Below are positions 33,068-41,185 of a stretch of 64,000 nucleotides of DNA, in pieces. The notes under the pieces are model-generated. The model saw only the letters and a program-made list of their open reading frames with translations, made no database searches and was not told the DNA's origin. Numbering within the stretch: the stretch's first letter is position 1; every line of letters starts with the position of its first letter. A program made the translations under genes and the position numbers. This DNA is from CAZJBS01 sp964544475 (lineage in GTDB: Bacteria; CLD3; SB21). The stretch spans positions 62,001 through 126,000 of the forward strand of contig CAZJBS010000008.1 of assembly GCA_964544475.1 (NCBI GenBank), read 5' to 3'.

Positions 33068-33214
33068 TGTTCAGGTGTCCCTTAGTTGGGATGAAAAGGG
33101 AATCACGTGCAAATCGTGAGCTGCCCCGCAACTGTAAGTGAGTCAACAAATCCACTGTCGGCTTGACCGACGGGAAGGTATCCGATCCTCACAAGCCAGG
33201 AGACCTGCCTGAAC
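33068..33214 (+). promoter_or_regulatory. Cobalamin (vitamin B12) riboswitch
   Basis: Conserved blocks of the cobalamin aptamer are in order: the GGGAATCACGTGCAAATCGTGAGCTG segment (33098-33123), the B12 box in GCCCCGCAACTGTAA (33123-33137), a CCACTGTCGGCTTGACCGACGGG stem, GGGAAGG (33172-33178) and GCCAGGAGACCTGCC (33195-33209). The outer P1 pairing is TCAGGT (33071-33076) with ACCTG...GA (33202-33212). It stands directly upstream of btuB and controls the B12-uptake locus, shutting it down when cobalamin is present. Ends are approximate. Confidence 0.92.
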
Positions 33215-33252
33215 CAATTTCAGCAATCCTTCGCGGGAAAAGGAGTGTTCTG

Positions 33253-35253
33253 ATGCTGGAGACGAAACGTCTTTGGCTTTTGATCCTCATTCCAGTTGGA
33301 ATGAGGATTTTTCATTTTTTGGTCGTTTGTGATCTGGCAATCCATGAGGATGTCGCGGCCCAGGAATCCAGAGATTCCGTCAAGTATGTTTTTGAGGAAA
33401 TCGTCGTCACAGCCTCCAGGCGGAGCACGTCCAATCTTGTGACCTCAGGTTCCGTCGAGTCCATCGACCGCTCCACATGGCAGGAGCGAAACGGGCAAGT
33501 GGTTACTGACGTACTTGAGCTGAGCGGTGGCGTGGACATCAGGGACTACGGCGGAGTGACGGGGGCCAAAATCGCCACGATGCGAGGGGCGACGGGCCAA
33601 CAGGTGATTGTCCTGAGAGACGGCATTCGGATCAGCAATCCCGCTCTTGGGCTTGCCGACTTAAGCCTCCTGAACCTGGACAACGTCGATCGCATAGAGA
33701 TTTATCGTGGCGGAGCCTCTTCGTTGTACGGCGCCGATGCGGTGGGTGGCGTCATCAACATCATTTCCGACCATTCCGCAAAACCACTCTCGGCGCAGGT
33801 TCACAGTTCGATAAGCACATTCTCGCATTCGGTCTTCTCAGGTGCCGTCGCCCTTCCACTCGGCGAATATCAAACCGGCTTTTCATTCCGTCACGAAGAT
33901 ATGCCGGATAGTTCATATTCGGTCCGGCTGCGTTCGCCCCGAAGATCGGTTCGCCGGGTCAATTCGGCCTTTAAAGTGAACCTTATGGAAGGTCATGTCA
34001 GCAGGACGGACCCGACGAAATCAATCGTCCTTTCGGGACAATGGCTCACGCGCGACGCCGGACTTCCGGGCACAATTGCGAACAACTCGTCGGCGCTGTC
34101 CGACGAACGCCAGGTGGATCGAAACTGGATGGTGTCCCTTCAAGGGTCGTGGACTCCGGCTGCTCGCTGGCAGACGGCTGGCGCGGCATCCTTTTCACAA
34201 ACCCGCATAGAATACGACGATTCAGAGCCCTTCATTCGCAGCCAAACTCAAACAAAGTCCTTTCAGGCACGAGCGGTTAACACCCTGATAGTCGCTCCGT
34301 GGAATACGCTGACGACAGGTTATGATTGGTCGGCCACGACGGCCGATGGATTCTCAAAAGAAGGAGAGGGTGGTTTTCAAACCGACGCACGTTTCAACAC
34401 ACCCTTTTCGCACCAACATGGCGTCTTCATCGTGGATATCGTCGAATGGCGGTGGAAATCGCCACTGGCCGATATTCTTCGTCTGGATCCCTCCTGTCGA
34501 TTTGACCGGTCGTCCTATGATGACGGGGAGTGGAGCCCGCGTTTGGGATTGAGCATCATAAAAAGGCATGCGTCATGGTACCACACGTTACGAGGCTCAT
34601 TTAGCCGGAATTTTCGGGCTCCAACCTTGAATGAACGATACTGGGTGGGTGATGGGGCTCTTGGAAATCCGGACATCAAGCCGGAAAGGTCCATCACCTG
34701 GGACGCCGGCCTGATTGCGGGAATGTCAAAAGGGGGAATCCATACCCAGTTTGAATTCAATCTATACCGAATCCTGAGTACTGACCAAATTGTCTGGAGT
34801 ATGGAGAACCCCATCACACCTGTCAATCTAAGGAAAACCAGGGCAACGGGACAAGAACTCATGGGACGGCTGCTTATCGACAGCACCTGGCGCGTGGCAG
34901 CGGCTTTTACGAGAAACCGGGCCATGGATCTGAGCGATCCAAATCGTTCGTATCGATCCATCAATTCACCACTGTATACGAGTAAACTGAGTGTCGAATT
35001 CGCTCGCCATCGTTTCACGGTTCATGCTTCATATCGGTACTCCAGCGAACGATTCATCGATGCCCAGAATACAAGAGCACTAAAACCCTACTGGCTTGTG
35101 GATGCAGGGTTGGCTGTGAAGTGGAAATTCGACCGCCTGCAAGGTCGTCTTTTGGTCGATATGAAAAATGCTCTTGATAAGGCTTACGAAGTGACGCCGG
35201 CGTATCCAGGCATGGCTCGCGAGTTAGTAATCGGACTGGATATTTCTTACTAA
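33253..35253 (+). CDS. btuB: TonB-dependent outer-membrane cobalamin receptor (BtuB-type)
   Basis: A 666-residue outer-membrane receptor for B12, placed behind the riboswitch. The signal region is MLETKRLWLLILIPVG..., then the plug domain with FEEIVVTASRR (TonB box region), QVVTDVLELSGGVDIRDYGG, RGATGQQVIVLRDGIRISNP and DRIEIYRGGASSLYGADAVGGVINIIS. The barrel continues to a C-terminal aromatic (LDISY). The ATG at 33253 has AGGAG at 33241-33245. An ATG at 33301 (MRIFHF...) is an alternative, and a terminator-like hairpin lies between the two. An earlier open frame start at 33163 falls inside the riboswitch and is rejected. Confidence 0.9.
   Translation: MLETKRLWLLILIPVGMRIFHFLVVCDLAIHEDVAAQESRDSVKYVFEEIVVTASRRSTSNLVTSGSVESIDRSTWQERNGQVVTDVLELSGGVDIRDYGGVTGAKIATMRGATGQQVIVLRDGIRISNPALGLADLSLLNLDNVDRIEIYRGGASSLYGADAVGGVINIISDHSAKPLSAQVHSSISTFSHSVFSGAVALPLGEYQTGFSFRHEDMPDSSYSVRLRSPRRSVRRVNSAFKVNLMEGHVSRTDPTKSIVLSGQWLTRDAGLPGTIANNSSALSDERQVDRNWMVSLQGSWTPAARWQTAGAASFSQTRIEYDDSEPFIRSQTQTKSFQARAVNTLIVAPWNTLTTGYDWSATTADGFSKEGEGGFQTDARFNTPFSHQHGVFIVDIVEWRWKSPLADILRLDPSCRFDRSSYDDGEWSPRLGLSIIKRHASWYHTLRGSFSRNFRAPTLNERYWVGDGALGNPDIKPERSITWDAGLIAGMSKGGIHTQFEFNLYRILSTDQIVWSMENPITPVNLRKTRATGQELMGRLLIDSTWRVAAAFTRNRAMDLSDPNRSYRSINSPLYTSKLSVEFARHRFTVHASYRYSSERFIDAQNTRALKPYWLVDAGLAVKWKFDRLQGRLLVDMKNALDKAYEVTPAYPGMARELVIGLDISY
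33283..33320 (+). terminator. Terminator-like hairpin at the 5' end of btuB, candidate riboswitch expression platform
   Basis: ATCCTCATTCCA (33283-33294) and TGGAATGAGGAT (33297-33308) are perfect 12-base inverted arms around a two-base centre (an 11-base stem with a four-base loop is realistic), followed by TTTTTCATTTTTT (33308-33320). It has the shape of an intrinsic terminator and lies about 70 bases after the aptamer, but inside the btuB coding frame if translation starts at 33253. It could be the off-switch for transcription when cobalamin binds. Confidence 0.55.
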
Positions 35254-35273
35254 TCACAGGAAAGGAGAAACGA

Positions 35274-36332
35274 ATGAGAAATCTATGGAAGATGGCTATC
35301 CTTGTTGCGATTGGCGGTGGTTGGATGGCGTGCACAGAGGGAGTGGATACGGGCCATAATGGTGAGGTGGGAGAAACGGGCGTTTTTATTGTCAATGAAG
35401 GTAATTTCATGAGCGTGTCCGGCGACATTTCATTCTACGATTTTGAGTCGGATTCGCTAAAGAACAATCTGTTTCTGAATGCGAATGGTGTGGCAGCGGG
35501 CGACGTCGTGATGGACGTTCTGATTTTGGATTCGACGGGCATTATTTCGGCCAACAATTCAAACCTTTTGCGCGTTTTTCGCCTGTCGGATTTTGCGCTC
35601 ATCAAGACTATTCCAATCGTGAGTCCTCGCTATTTGGTGGAAGTCTCTCCGGACAGGGTTTATGTTTCATCATGGACGGGGCGCGTTTTCGTTCTTGATG
35701 TCAAAACATTCACGTTTGTGGATTCGATCAGTGTAGGGCCGTATCCGGAAGACATGACGCTTCTGGACGGCAGGGTGTATGTTGCCAATTCCTCAGGTTT
35801 TGGCAGTGATCATACCGTTTCGATCATCAACGTCGTGTCGCAGTCTGTGGAAAGAACGGTCACCGTGGGTGTGGGACCGGCGACGCTGGCCGCCGATGAA
35901 TCGACGCACCGGATCTACGTCGCCTGCACCGGCAATGAATATGTCTCTCAAGTCATACCGGGCAGTGTTTATGTCATTGACGGGATGAGCCTTTCCGTTG
36001 TCGATTCAATGATCAGTGTGAATAATGGCGGGATTCAGGATACTATTTTTCCAAGCAAGATTGCCGTTCGCGGTTCGCTGGGTGTGATGATCAGCGGTTT
36101 TGCCGGACCGATTATTTCTTTTGATCCCGGGTCACTGACCGCAACCGATACGATAAGTGGCACTTTCTACGGGGTCGGCGTCAATCCAACGGACTCCGGC
36201 GATTCAAAAATCTACGCGACGACGTTTTCTCTATTGGGTCGATTCCAGATTTTTGAGAGTTCTGACGGCCCGAGTCGGGACCTGCTTGTCGGGGAGTTCC
36301 CATCTGGACTTGTTTTCAGGCATGGTCATTGA
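35274..36332 (+). CDS. BtuG-like beta-propeller lipoprotein (YncE/DUF5074 type), first copy
   Basis: A 352-residue lipoprotein (lipobox GGWMAC, Cys at residue 20). The sequence FIVNEGNFMSVSGDISFYDFESDSL after the signal matches the DUF5074/YncE opening of BtuG propellers in Bacteroidota, and further blades include LIKTIPIVSPRYLVEVSPDRVYVSSWTG, DSISVGPYPEDMTLLDGRVYVANSS and ATDTISGTFYGVG. BtuG proteins are surface lipoproteins that capture B12 and hand it to BtuB; position directly after btuB agrees. The gap to btuB is 20 bases with AGGAG. Confidence 0.75.
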   Translation: MRNLWKMAILVAIGGGWMACTEGVDTGHNGEVGETGVFIVNEGNFMSVSGDISFYDFESDSLKNNLFLNANGVAAGDVVMDVLILDSTGIISANNSNLLRVFRLSDFALIKTIPIVSPRYLVEVSPDRVYVSSWTGRVFVLDVKTFTFVDSISVGPYPEDMTLLDGRVYVANSSGFGSDHTVSIINVVSQSVERTVTVGVGPATLAADESTHRIYVACTGNEYVSQVIPGSVYVIDGMSLSVVDSMISVNNGGIQDTIFPSKIAVRGSLGVMISGFAGPIISFDPGSLTATDTISGTFYGVGVNPTDSGDSKIYATTFSLLGRFQIFESSDGPSRDLLVGEFPSGLVFRHGH

Positions 36333-36397
36333 CACTAAGAGCTCAGACCGGTATATTCAACTCACTAAAAGAAAACCGAAATAATCAGGAGTTTCAT

Positions 36398-36958
36398 ATG
36401 AAAAGAATCCGGATTCTAAATGCTCTGCTCTTGGCACTGGCCATACTGATCATCGCCTCGTGCGAATTCCTGCCGCATCCGATGAATTTCGTACCGGTGA
36501 CGGCGGCGGCGATTTTCGCAGGTCTGTATCTTGACAGGAGAGTGGCCGTGCTGATGCCATTGGCATCCCTGTTCGTCGCGGATCTTTTCCAGGGAGTCAG
36601 TTGGATCGATGTTCCATTTGTTTACGGATCCGTGGCCATAGCGGCCGTATGGGCCGGACAATTGAAAGGACGGCAATCAAACCTCAAGACGTTTGTACCC
36701 AAAGTGGCAGGGGTGACCCTGGGCTCATCCGTAATATTTTTTGTGGTAACCAATTTTGGCGTCTGGATCATGCAGGATATGTATTCCAAAGACTGGACGG
36801 GTTTGGTTCAATGCTATGTGATGGCTCTGCCTTTTTTCAAGAATGCTCTCGCCGGAGATCTGCTGTTCTCATGCGTATTTGTTGGCACGTATGAAATCGT
36901 GAGCAGAGGTTTGCATGTCTGGGCCGACGCAGGCACTGCCCATGTTGTTCAGAAATAG
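36398..36958 (+). CDS. DUF6580-like ECF-type S-component membrane protein, putative B12-linked transporter
   Basis: A 186-residue protein with about five membrane helices. The wording NFVPVTAAAIFAGLYLDRRVAVLMPLASLFVADLFQG is typical of the DUF6580 putative transport family, which looks like the substrate-binding S component of ECF importers. AGGAG (36387-36391) precedes ATG 36398. Lying between two propellers and a cobalamin adenosyltransferase, a role in B12 or a precursor is likely; ATPase and T components are not in the window. The open frame begins at 36329, but the first 23 codons have no support. Confidence 0.7.
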   Translation: MKRIRILNALLLALAILIIASCEFLPHPMNFVPVTAAAIFAGLYLDRRVAVLMPLASLFVADLFQGVSWIDVPFVYGSVAIAAVWAGQLKGRQSNLKTFVPKVAGVTLGSSVIFFVVTNFGVWIMQDMYSKDWTGLVQCYVMALPFFKNALAGDLLFSCVFVGTYEIVSRGLHVWADAGTAHVVQK

Positions 36959-37976
36959 CCGGTCGCTACTCGGTGTCTTGGTTGTTTTGACTTTGGGTTG
37001 CGATGACGGAGACGGCGGCTATGAGGCTCTGCCGGGTCTGGTACATCCCGCGTGGGTTGTTTGTGAAGGCAATTTTGGTACCAAGAACAGCAGCTTGACT
37101 GTCTTGGATTATGCGGAAGCAGTGGATACCACTTACCTGGATGCCTATCGGAGGGTCAATGGCGAGAAATTGGGCGACTACGCTCATTCGGTGCTCGTCC
37201 GGGAATCGCTGTTGTTTGTCTGCGTAACCCAGTCCGACCGTGTAGAAATTATCGATGCGATGAGCGGAGACAAAGTGGACCGTCTCACCGTCACCCAGCC
37301 TCGCGATGCCGTGTGTTCAGGGAACAGCCTTTACATCTCCAGCTACTCGGACCGCGCCATCTATCAGTTTGACTTGCCATCTCTTCAGCCCGTCGACACG
37401 TTTCGACTGAACCGGTCGCCGGACGAAATGGCTGTCATGGCAGGAAAGTTGTTTGTTTCGAATCCGCCGGCCAGTCCGGATTCGGTCATTTCGGTAATTG
37501 ATCTGGTCACCGGCCAAGTTGATTCAATGATGGTTGGTGTCGGTGCGGTTTCATTGTGTGCCTCGTCATACGATGACAGAGTGTATGTGGCGTGTTCCGG
37601 AAAACCTGCAGTGGGCGGCTATGTTGCCGTTGTCAATCCGAACACTCTTGAGATCGAAAGAAAGATCGATGAATATTCCGGCAATCGACCCGTCAAAATT
37701 GTGATTGGAGGCTTTTGGATGGCGTACATCAAGACCTCAAACGGTTCCGTGGAAGTATATGACCTGGTGAAGCGTACCACGAGAGGTATGTTGAGTGGCC
37801 ACTTCAACGGTCTCGCCATTTCCAACTTCCATATCTATACGTTGGATGCCAGTGATTTCGTTTCAAATGGCATTCTCCGGCGCTATGACTCGACTCTCGT
37901 GTTGCAAAAGGAATATCCGGTCGGAATAGCGCCTGCAGAAATGGTTTTTGTTCCTTCGGCAGAGGACATGCGATGA
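36915..37976 (+). CDS. BtuG-like beta-propeller lipoprotein, second copy
   Basis: A 353-residue lipoprotein, paralogous in layout to the gene at 35274. The signal is MSGPTQALPM... with the lipobox LTLGC (Cys at residue 29); the ATG at 36942 (residue 10) is a possible alternative start but lacks a Shine-Dalgarno, whereas AGAGG (36905-36909) is five bases before ATG 36915. The opening HPAWVVCEGNFGTKNSSLTVLDY matches the DUF5074 first blade, then VEIIDAMSGDKVDRLTVTQP, SYSDRAIYQFDLPSLQPVDTF, VSVIDL-like ISVIDLVTGQVDSM and KRTTRGMLSG. It overlaps DUF6580 by 44 bases and the adenosyltransferase by four. Confidence 0.75.
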   Translation: MSGPTQALPMLFRNSRSLLGVLVVLTLGCDDGDGGYEALPGLVHPAWVVCEGNFGTKNSSLTVLDYAEAVDTTYLDAYRRVNGEKLGDYAHSVLVRESLLFVCVTQSDRVEIIDAMSGDKVDRLTVTQPRDAVCSGNSLYISSYSDRAIYQFDLPSLQPVDTFRLNRSPDEMAVMAGKLFVSNPPASPDSVISVIDLVTGQVDSMMVGVGAVSLCASSYDDRVYVACSGKPAVGGYVAVVNPNTLEIERKIDEYSGNRPVKIVIGGFWMAYIKTSNGSVEVYDLVKRTTRGMLSGHFNGLAISNFHIYTLDASDFVSNGILRRYDSTLVLQKEYPVGIAPAEMVFVPSAEDMR

Positions 37977-38524
37977 AAATCTATACGAAAACCGGCGATG
38001 ACGGCACGACGGGTCTTTTTGGAGGTGAACGTATTCAAAAAGACGCGCTGAGAATTGAATCGTATGGAACGGTGGACGAACTGAACGCCACTCTTGGATT
38101 GGCCGCCAGTTTTTCCGCCGATCAAGAGATAAAGGGCATCTTGAACGGGATACAAAATGATCTATTTGCGGTAGGAGCGGATCTGGCCACACCGTTGCAC
38201 GTGACCAGTGTGAGGATCCGGAGAACGGATGCAACCATGACGAAACGCCTGGAAGATACGATAGATGGCATTGATCCGCAGTTGAAGCCTCTGACGCATT
38301 TCATTCTACCGGGTGGATCAAAGGTTGCCGCGATGTTGCACGTGGCCCGCAATGTGTGTCGGCGCGGTGAAAGACTCGTCGTACGGTTGTCGCGAAGTGA
38401 GGAGATCACACGAGAGGTGATCCTGTATCTCAATCGATTGTCCGACTTGTTGTTTGTAATGGCCCGATGGAGCAATCAAAAAGACGGCGTGTCTGAAATA
38501 CCATGGAAGGACGGTACACGTTAG
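37973..38524 (+). CDS. pduO: Cob(I)yrinic acid a,c-diamide / cobalamin adenosyltransferase (PduO/CobA2 type)
   Basis: A 183-residue enzyme that adenosylates cobalamin to the coenzyme form. The N-terminus MKIYTKTGDDGTTGLFGGERIQKD is the PduO signature, followed by YGTVDELNATLG and, in the C-terminal half, LPGGSKVAAMLHVARNVCRRGERLVVRL with the conserved Arg of ATP binding. Its ATGA overlap with the propeller links it to the B12 uptake locus, so imported cobalamin is adenosylated in the same operon. PduO could equally be called CobO-type by others; the symbol reflects the sequence family only. Confidence 0.93.
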   Translation: MKIYTKTGDDGTTGLFGGERIQKDALRIESYGTVDELNATLGLAASFSADQEIKGILNGIQNDLFAVGADLATPLHVTSVRIRRTDATMTKRLEDTIDGIDPQLKPLTHFILPGGSKVAAMLHVARNVCRRGERLVVRLSRSEEITREVILYLNRLSDLLFVMARWSNQKDGVSEIPWKDGTR

Positions 38525-38529
38525 CGCTG

Positions 38530-38733
38530 CTACTCCGGGTGGCAACCGCTTCGCTTCAGGCAGCCGGTGCATGTGTTGGCCAATGGCATTGGGTGCCAAC
38601 AACGAGGGCAATGCGTGAGAAACTGGTTTTCGATCTCGAGCCGGCAGCACTCGCAAGTACGGACAAATTGGGAAGTCGCCTGTAGCGTACCTGGTATTTC
38701 GATGGTGCATGAATTCATGGTTTTTCTTGTCAT
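38530..38733 (-). CDS. Small cysteine-rich protein translationally coupled to feoB
   Basis: A 67-residue protein beginning MTRKTMNSC with nine cysteines: C9, C27, C29, C30, C42, C45, C55, C58 and C64. The pairs CPRC (42-45) and CTGC (55-58) with CECC (27-30) look like a zinc-ribbon or Fe-S binding arrangement. Its ATG (38733-38731) overlaps the feoB stop as ATGA, a strong sign of a real, coupled gene. Position after feoB is where FeoC-type regulators sit in other bacteria, but the sequence is not a FeoC winged helix. Function inferred only from context: an accessory of iron uptake. Confidence 0.65.
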   Translation of the reverse strand: MTRKTMNSCTIEIPGTLQATSQFVRTCECCRLEIENQFLTHCPRCWHPMPLANTCTGCLKRSGCHPE

Positions 38734-40772
38734 ATGATCAAAGCCAGTATCTGAGCGACGATTCCGCCAATGGTGAATGCGCCAATCCAGGTGCCTATCC
38801 AGATGACGGCTCCCTCTTTCCAGCCCCTTTCTTTCATCAAAACGACCACACTGGCCACGCATGGGACGAAGAGGGTCAGCGTGACAAGGCCGACCAGGAT
38901 CTGCGGTGAAGTAAGCGACATTGTCAGAAAGCCAGCCGCCCCAAAGTCCCTGCGGACCATGCCCATCACGAAGGCAGTGGCTGCTTCACGGGGTAATAAC
39001 AGCCATTTGGTTGTGAGAGGAGCGAAAAGGTCCTGCCACATCTGCAGTAATCCGGTCACTTGCATGAAGGACACGATGGTCGCACCAAAGAAAAACCACG
39101 GCGTCGCTTCCTTCATGAAACCATAACTCTTGATAAACGTCTTCCTGGCTACATTATCAAATTTTGGCCAACGCATGGGTGGCAGATCAATGAGCAATGC
39201 CGAGGATTTGCCAGGCAATGAGGCGTTGAGGATTGTTCCGACGACGGCCAGTATCACAAACATGATGACGACATACGAAAGGGTATAGAGACCGCCAGCC
39301 GAAGCCAGGAGCGCCGTAATGACGGCCAACTGGGCCGAGCAGGGTATGACGAAATTCAAAATGGCGGCGGCGATGGTCTTTTCGCGGGAAGTCGAAAGAA
39401 GACGCGTGGTGATCGTGGCCATGGTCACACAACCGAAGCCAAGAAGAATTGGAATAACGGCCCGGCCATTGAGACCAATGCCGGTCATCAGGCGATCCAC
39501 CAAAGTGGCCAGACGGGGGAGATAACCACAATCCTCCAAGATGGCCAGGAATGTGTAGAAACCAACCACAAGGGGCAACAGGAGAAAAAGCAGGTAAGTG
39601 ATCGTCATAGTCAAAATGCCAAATTCTCCGGCAAGCATCGTGCTGATCGGTCCATGAAAATCGAATGTGCGAACGACGTCACGGCCTTTCTCGAATGTTT
39701 CAAGTTCGCTGAGACGGGCTGGCTGGGAACGAGTGCCCTCAGGGAAGTCAAAGGACCGTGTTTCAGATATCTTTTCCTCACCCTGCTCGTCGGTCGTCAC
39801 GATATCAGAGACGATGGTGACCGAGCTGTATCCTGCCACGACATCCTTGATCGTGCGTTCATAGACTTTGTTCCCGAGTTCGACTTCCGTAAAACCAACG
39901 ACATCCTGCGCAATCCAGACGCCGACAATTTGATAAAGGAGAAACAGCACACCAACGATCAAAGGGAATCCCACGACCGGATGCAAGGCCATTTTGCCCA
40001 ACCATAGTCGCAAGGTTGTGCTCTCATCACTTTTGGTCGCTTTCTCGATGATCTCGTTGACGCGCTGCCGGCGGGATATGTATGACGATTCGCGGTTGGG
40101 CAAGGGATGGACGCCGTGACGGATGGCAATGGCCTCATCGCCTTCGTAAATCATCATGGCTTCCGGTTGCGATCCGACCATACGAAGTAAATCGTGAAGT
40201 TGACTATGTAGTGTATCGTTGGCACGGCCAGGCTGGGCTTTGTCCAACGCAGCGGCCACGTCTTCCAAACCGGTTTTGTTGATGGCGGACGTGGGGATTA
40301 CTTTGACACCCAGGAGATCCTCCAGCAGGGGTACGTTTAATTGGACACCCTCTTTGTTGACCTCATCCATGAAATTCAAGGCAATCACCATGGGGAAGCC
40401 CATGTCGATGAGTTGGAGTGTCAGGAACAGATCTCTTTCAAGATGGACGGCATCCACGACGTTCAAGATAACGTCCGCGTCAAGAATAACGTCGCGGGCT
40501 ACGCGTTCTTCATCGTTGAACGAGGAGACGCCATAGATACCAGGAGTATCCCAAATCGTATGATTTCCGAATCGCCCCTGGCAAACATCGACGGTCGTAC
40601 CAGGGTAATTGGATACGTCTACATACAGTCCACTGAGATAATTGAAAAAGACGGATTTCCCGACATTGGGATTGCCGGCCAGTACAATTTTTTTCGGATC
40701 GGCAGAACTGGTATTGTCTTCGTGACGTGTATGATGGTGATAATTGGGAACAGGTGTCGTGGAAGCGCGCAT
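38730..40772 (-). CDS. feoB: Ferrous iron transporter B
   Basis: A 680-residue Fe(II) transporter: an N-terminal G domain and a C-terminal membrane part. After a 26-residue His-rich leader (HHHT...H), GTPase motifs appear: G1 GNPNVGKSVFF, G2 TT region of YPGTT, G3 DTPGIYG and G4 NFMD. The membrane part has about eleven helices in two gate regions, PCSAQLAVITALL and MALASTHG-like segments included. The His-rich N-terminus (PNYHHHTRHED) is noteworthy as a possible metal-binding leader. It follows feoA after three bases and is coupled to the cysteine-rich gene by four. Confidence 0.94.
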   Translation of the reverse strand: MRASTTPVPNYHHHTRHEDNTSSADPKKIVLAGNPNVGKSVFFNYLSGLYVDVSNYPGTTVDVCQGRFGNHTIWDTPGIYGVSSFNDEERVARDVILDADVILNVVDAVHLERDLFLTLQLIDMGFPMVIALNFMDEVNKEGVQLNVPLLEDLLGVKVIPTSAINKTGLEDVAAALDKAQPGRANDTLHSQLHDLLRMVGSQPEAMMIYEGDEAIAIRHGVHPLPNRESSYISRRQRVNEIIEKATKSDESTTLRLWLGKMALHPVVGFPLIVGVLFLLYQIVGVWIAQDVVGFTEVELGNKVYERTIKDVVAGYSSVTIVSDIVTTDEQGEEKISETRSFDFPEGTRSQPARLSELETFEKGRDVVRTFDFHGPISTMLAGEFGILTMTITYLLFLLLPLVVGFYTFLAILEDCGYLPRLATLVDRLMTGIGLNGRAVIPILLGFGCVTMATITTRLLSTSREKTIAAAILNFVIPCSAQLAVITALLASAGGLYTLSYVVIMFVILAVVGTILNASLPGKSSALLIDLPPMRWPKFDNVARKTFIKSYGFMKEATPWFFFGATIVSFMQVTGLLQMWQDLFAPLTTKWLLLPREAATAFVMGMVRRDFGAAGFLTMSLTSPQILVGLVTLTLFVPCVASVVVLMKERGWKEGAVIWIGTWIGAFTIGGIVAQILALII

Positions 40773-40775
40773 GGT

Positions 40776-41006
40776 CTAATCGGCTTGTTCGACGAGTATC
40801 TCATCGGCGATTTCCCGTCCAATGGCAATTTCCTGCTTCCGGTATCTGATAACCAACGGACCAAAAGGAAGTTTTTGGTAGCATTTGGCGTAGCAGCCGA
40901 CTCCCAGGCCGAAACGTATTAACTGAGTACGAATATCGGTATTGGGAATAGACGTGATTCGAAAAACGTCATTTCGGATGAGTGTGGAGAGTTTCCTGGA
41001 AGTCAT
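40776..41006 (-). CDS. feoA: FeoA-domain protein
   Basis: A 76-residue SH3-like protein that assists FeoB. The region IPNTDIRTQLIRFGLGVGCYAKCYQKLPFGPLVIRYRKQEIAIGREIADEILVE follows the FeoA fold (the RLxxLGlxpG turn reads IRFGLGVG). The first gene of the feoA-feoB-cysteine-rich operon. Just upstream are a good promoter and a palindrome at the start point, as expected for metal-dependent repression. Confidence 0.88.
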   Translation of the reverse strand: MTSRKLSTLIRNDVFRITSIPNTDIRTQLIRFGLGVGCYAKCYQKLPFGPLVIRYRKQEIAIGREIADEILVEQAD

Positions 41007-41028
41007 CGGGATCGTCCTGGTTCATTCA

Positions 41029-41056
41029 TTGCAATTGAGACTATGTCTCAATGCAA
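41029..41056 (-). promoter_or_regulatory. Palindromic operator candidate at the feoA promoter
   Basis: TTGAGAC (41035-41041), TAT, GTCTCAA (41045-41051) is a perfect 7-3-7 palindrome; the outer bases TTGCA/TGCAA (41029-41033 and 41052-41056) extend it with one base of bulge. It begins four bases downstream of the -10 element and covers the predicted transcription start of feoA. An iron-sensing regulator (Fur, DtxR/IdeR or MntR type) could bind, but the sequence is not the E. coli Fur consensus, so the regulator is undefined. Confidence 0.5.
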
Positions 41057-41083
41057 GATAAAAGTTAAACGTAGAAAAGTCAA
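41055..41083 (-). promoter_or_regulatory. Sigma-70-like promoter of the feo operon
   Basis: Minus strand TTGACT (41078-41083), 17-base spacer, TATCTT (41055-41060). The start point near 41048 lies within the palindrome described separately. It drives feoA-feoB and the coupled cysteine-rich gene. Confidence 0.65.
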
Positions 41084-41137
41084 GTCATTTACATGTCACA
41101 TCTCCAGATGTCCGCTATTACAATAGTCAGAAATTAC

Positions 41138-41166
41138 TTGCCTTGAAATGATTTTTATCATATTAT
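41138..41166 (+). promoter_or_regulatory. Promoter of the diheme-cytochrome cluster with an overlapping inverted repeat
   Basis: TTGCCT (41138-41143), 17-base spacer, TATTAT (41161-41166). Within the spacer ATGAT (41148-41152) and ATCAT (41157-41161) form a perfect 5-base inverted repeat with a TTTT centre, reminiscent in outline of Fur/PerR-type sites, a possible repressor site. The predicted start is only about 13 bases before the TTG start codon and close to the AGGAG (41173-41177), so the start position is uncertain. The two promoters of this divergent region lie about 55 bases apart. Confidence 0.5.
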
Positions 41167-41185
41167 TTTCGCAGGAGTCAAGTCA

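Noticed and set aside
33163..33252. The long open frame of btuB starting at 33163.
   Set aside because: It runs through the riboswitch; the signal sequence and Shine-Dalgarno support ATG 33253 (or 33301).
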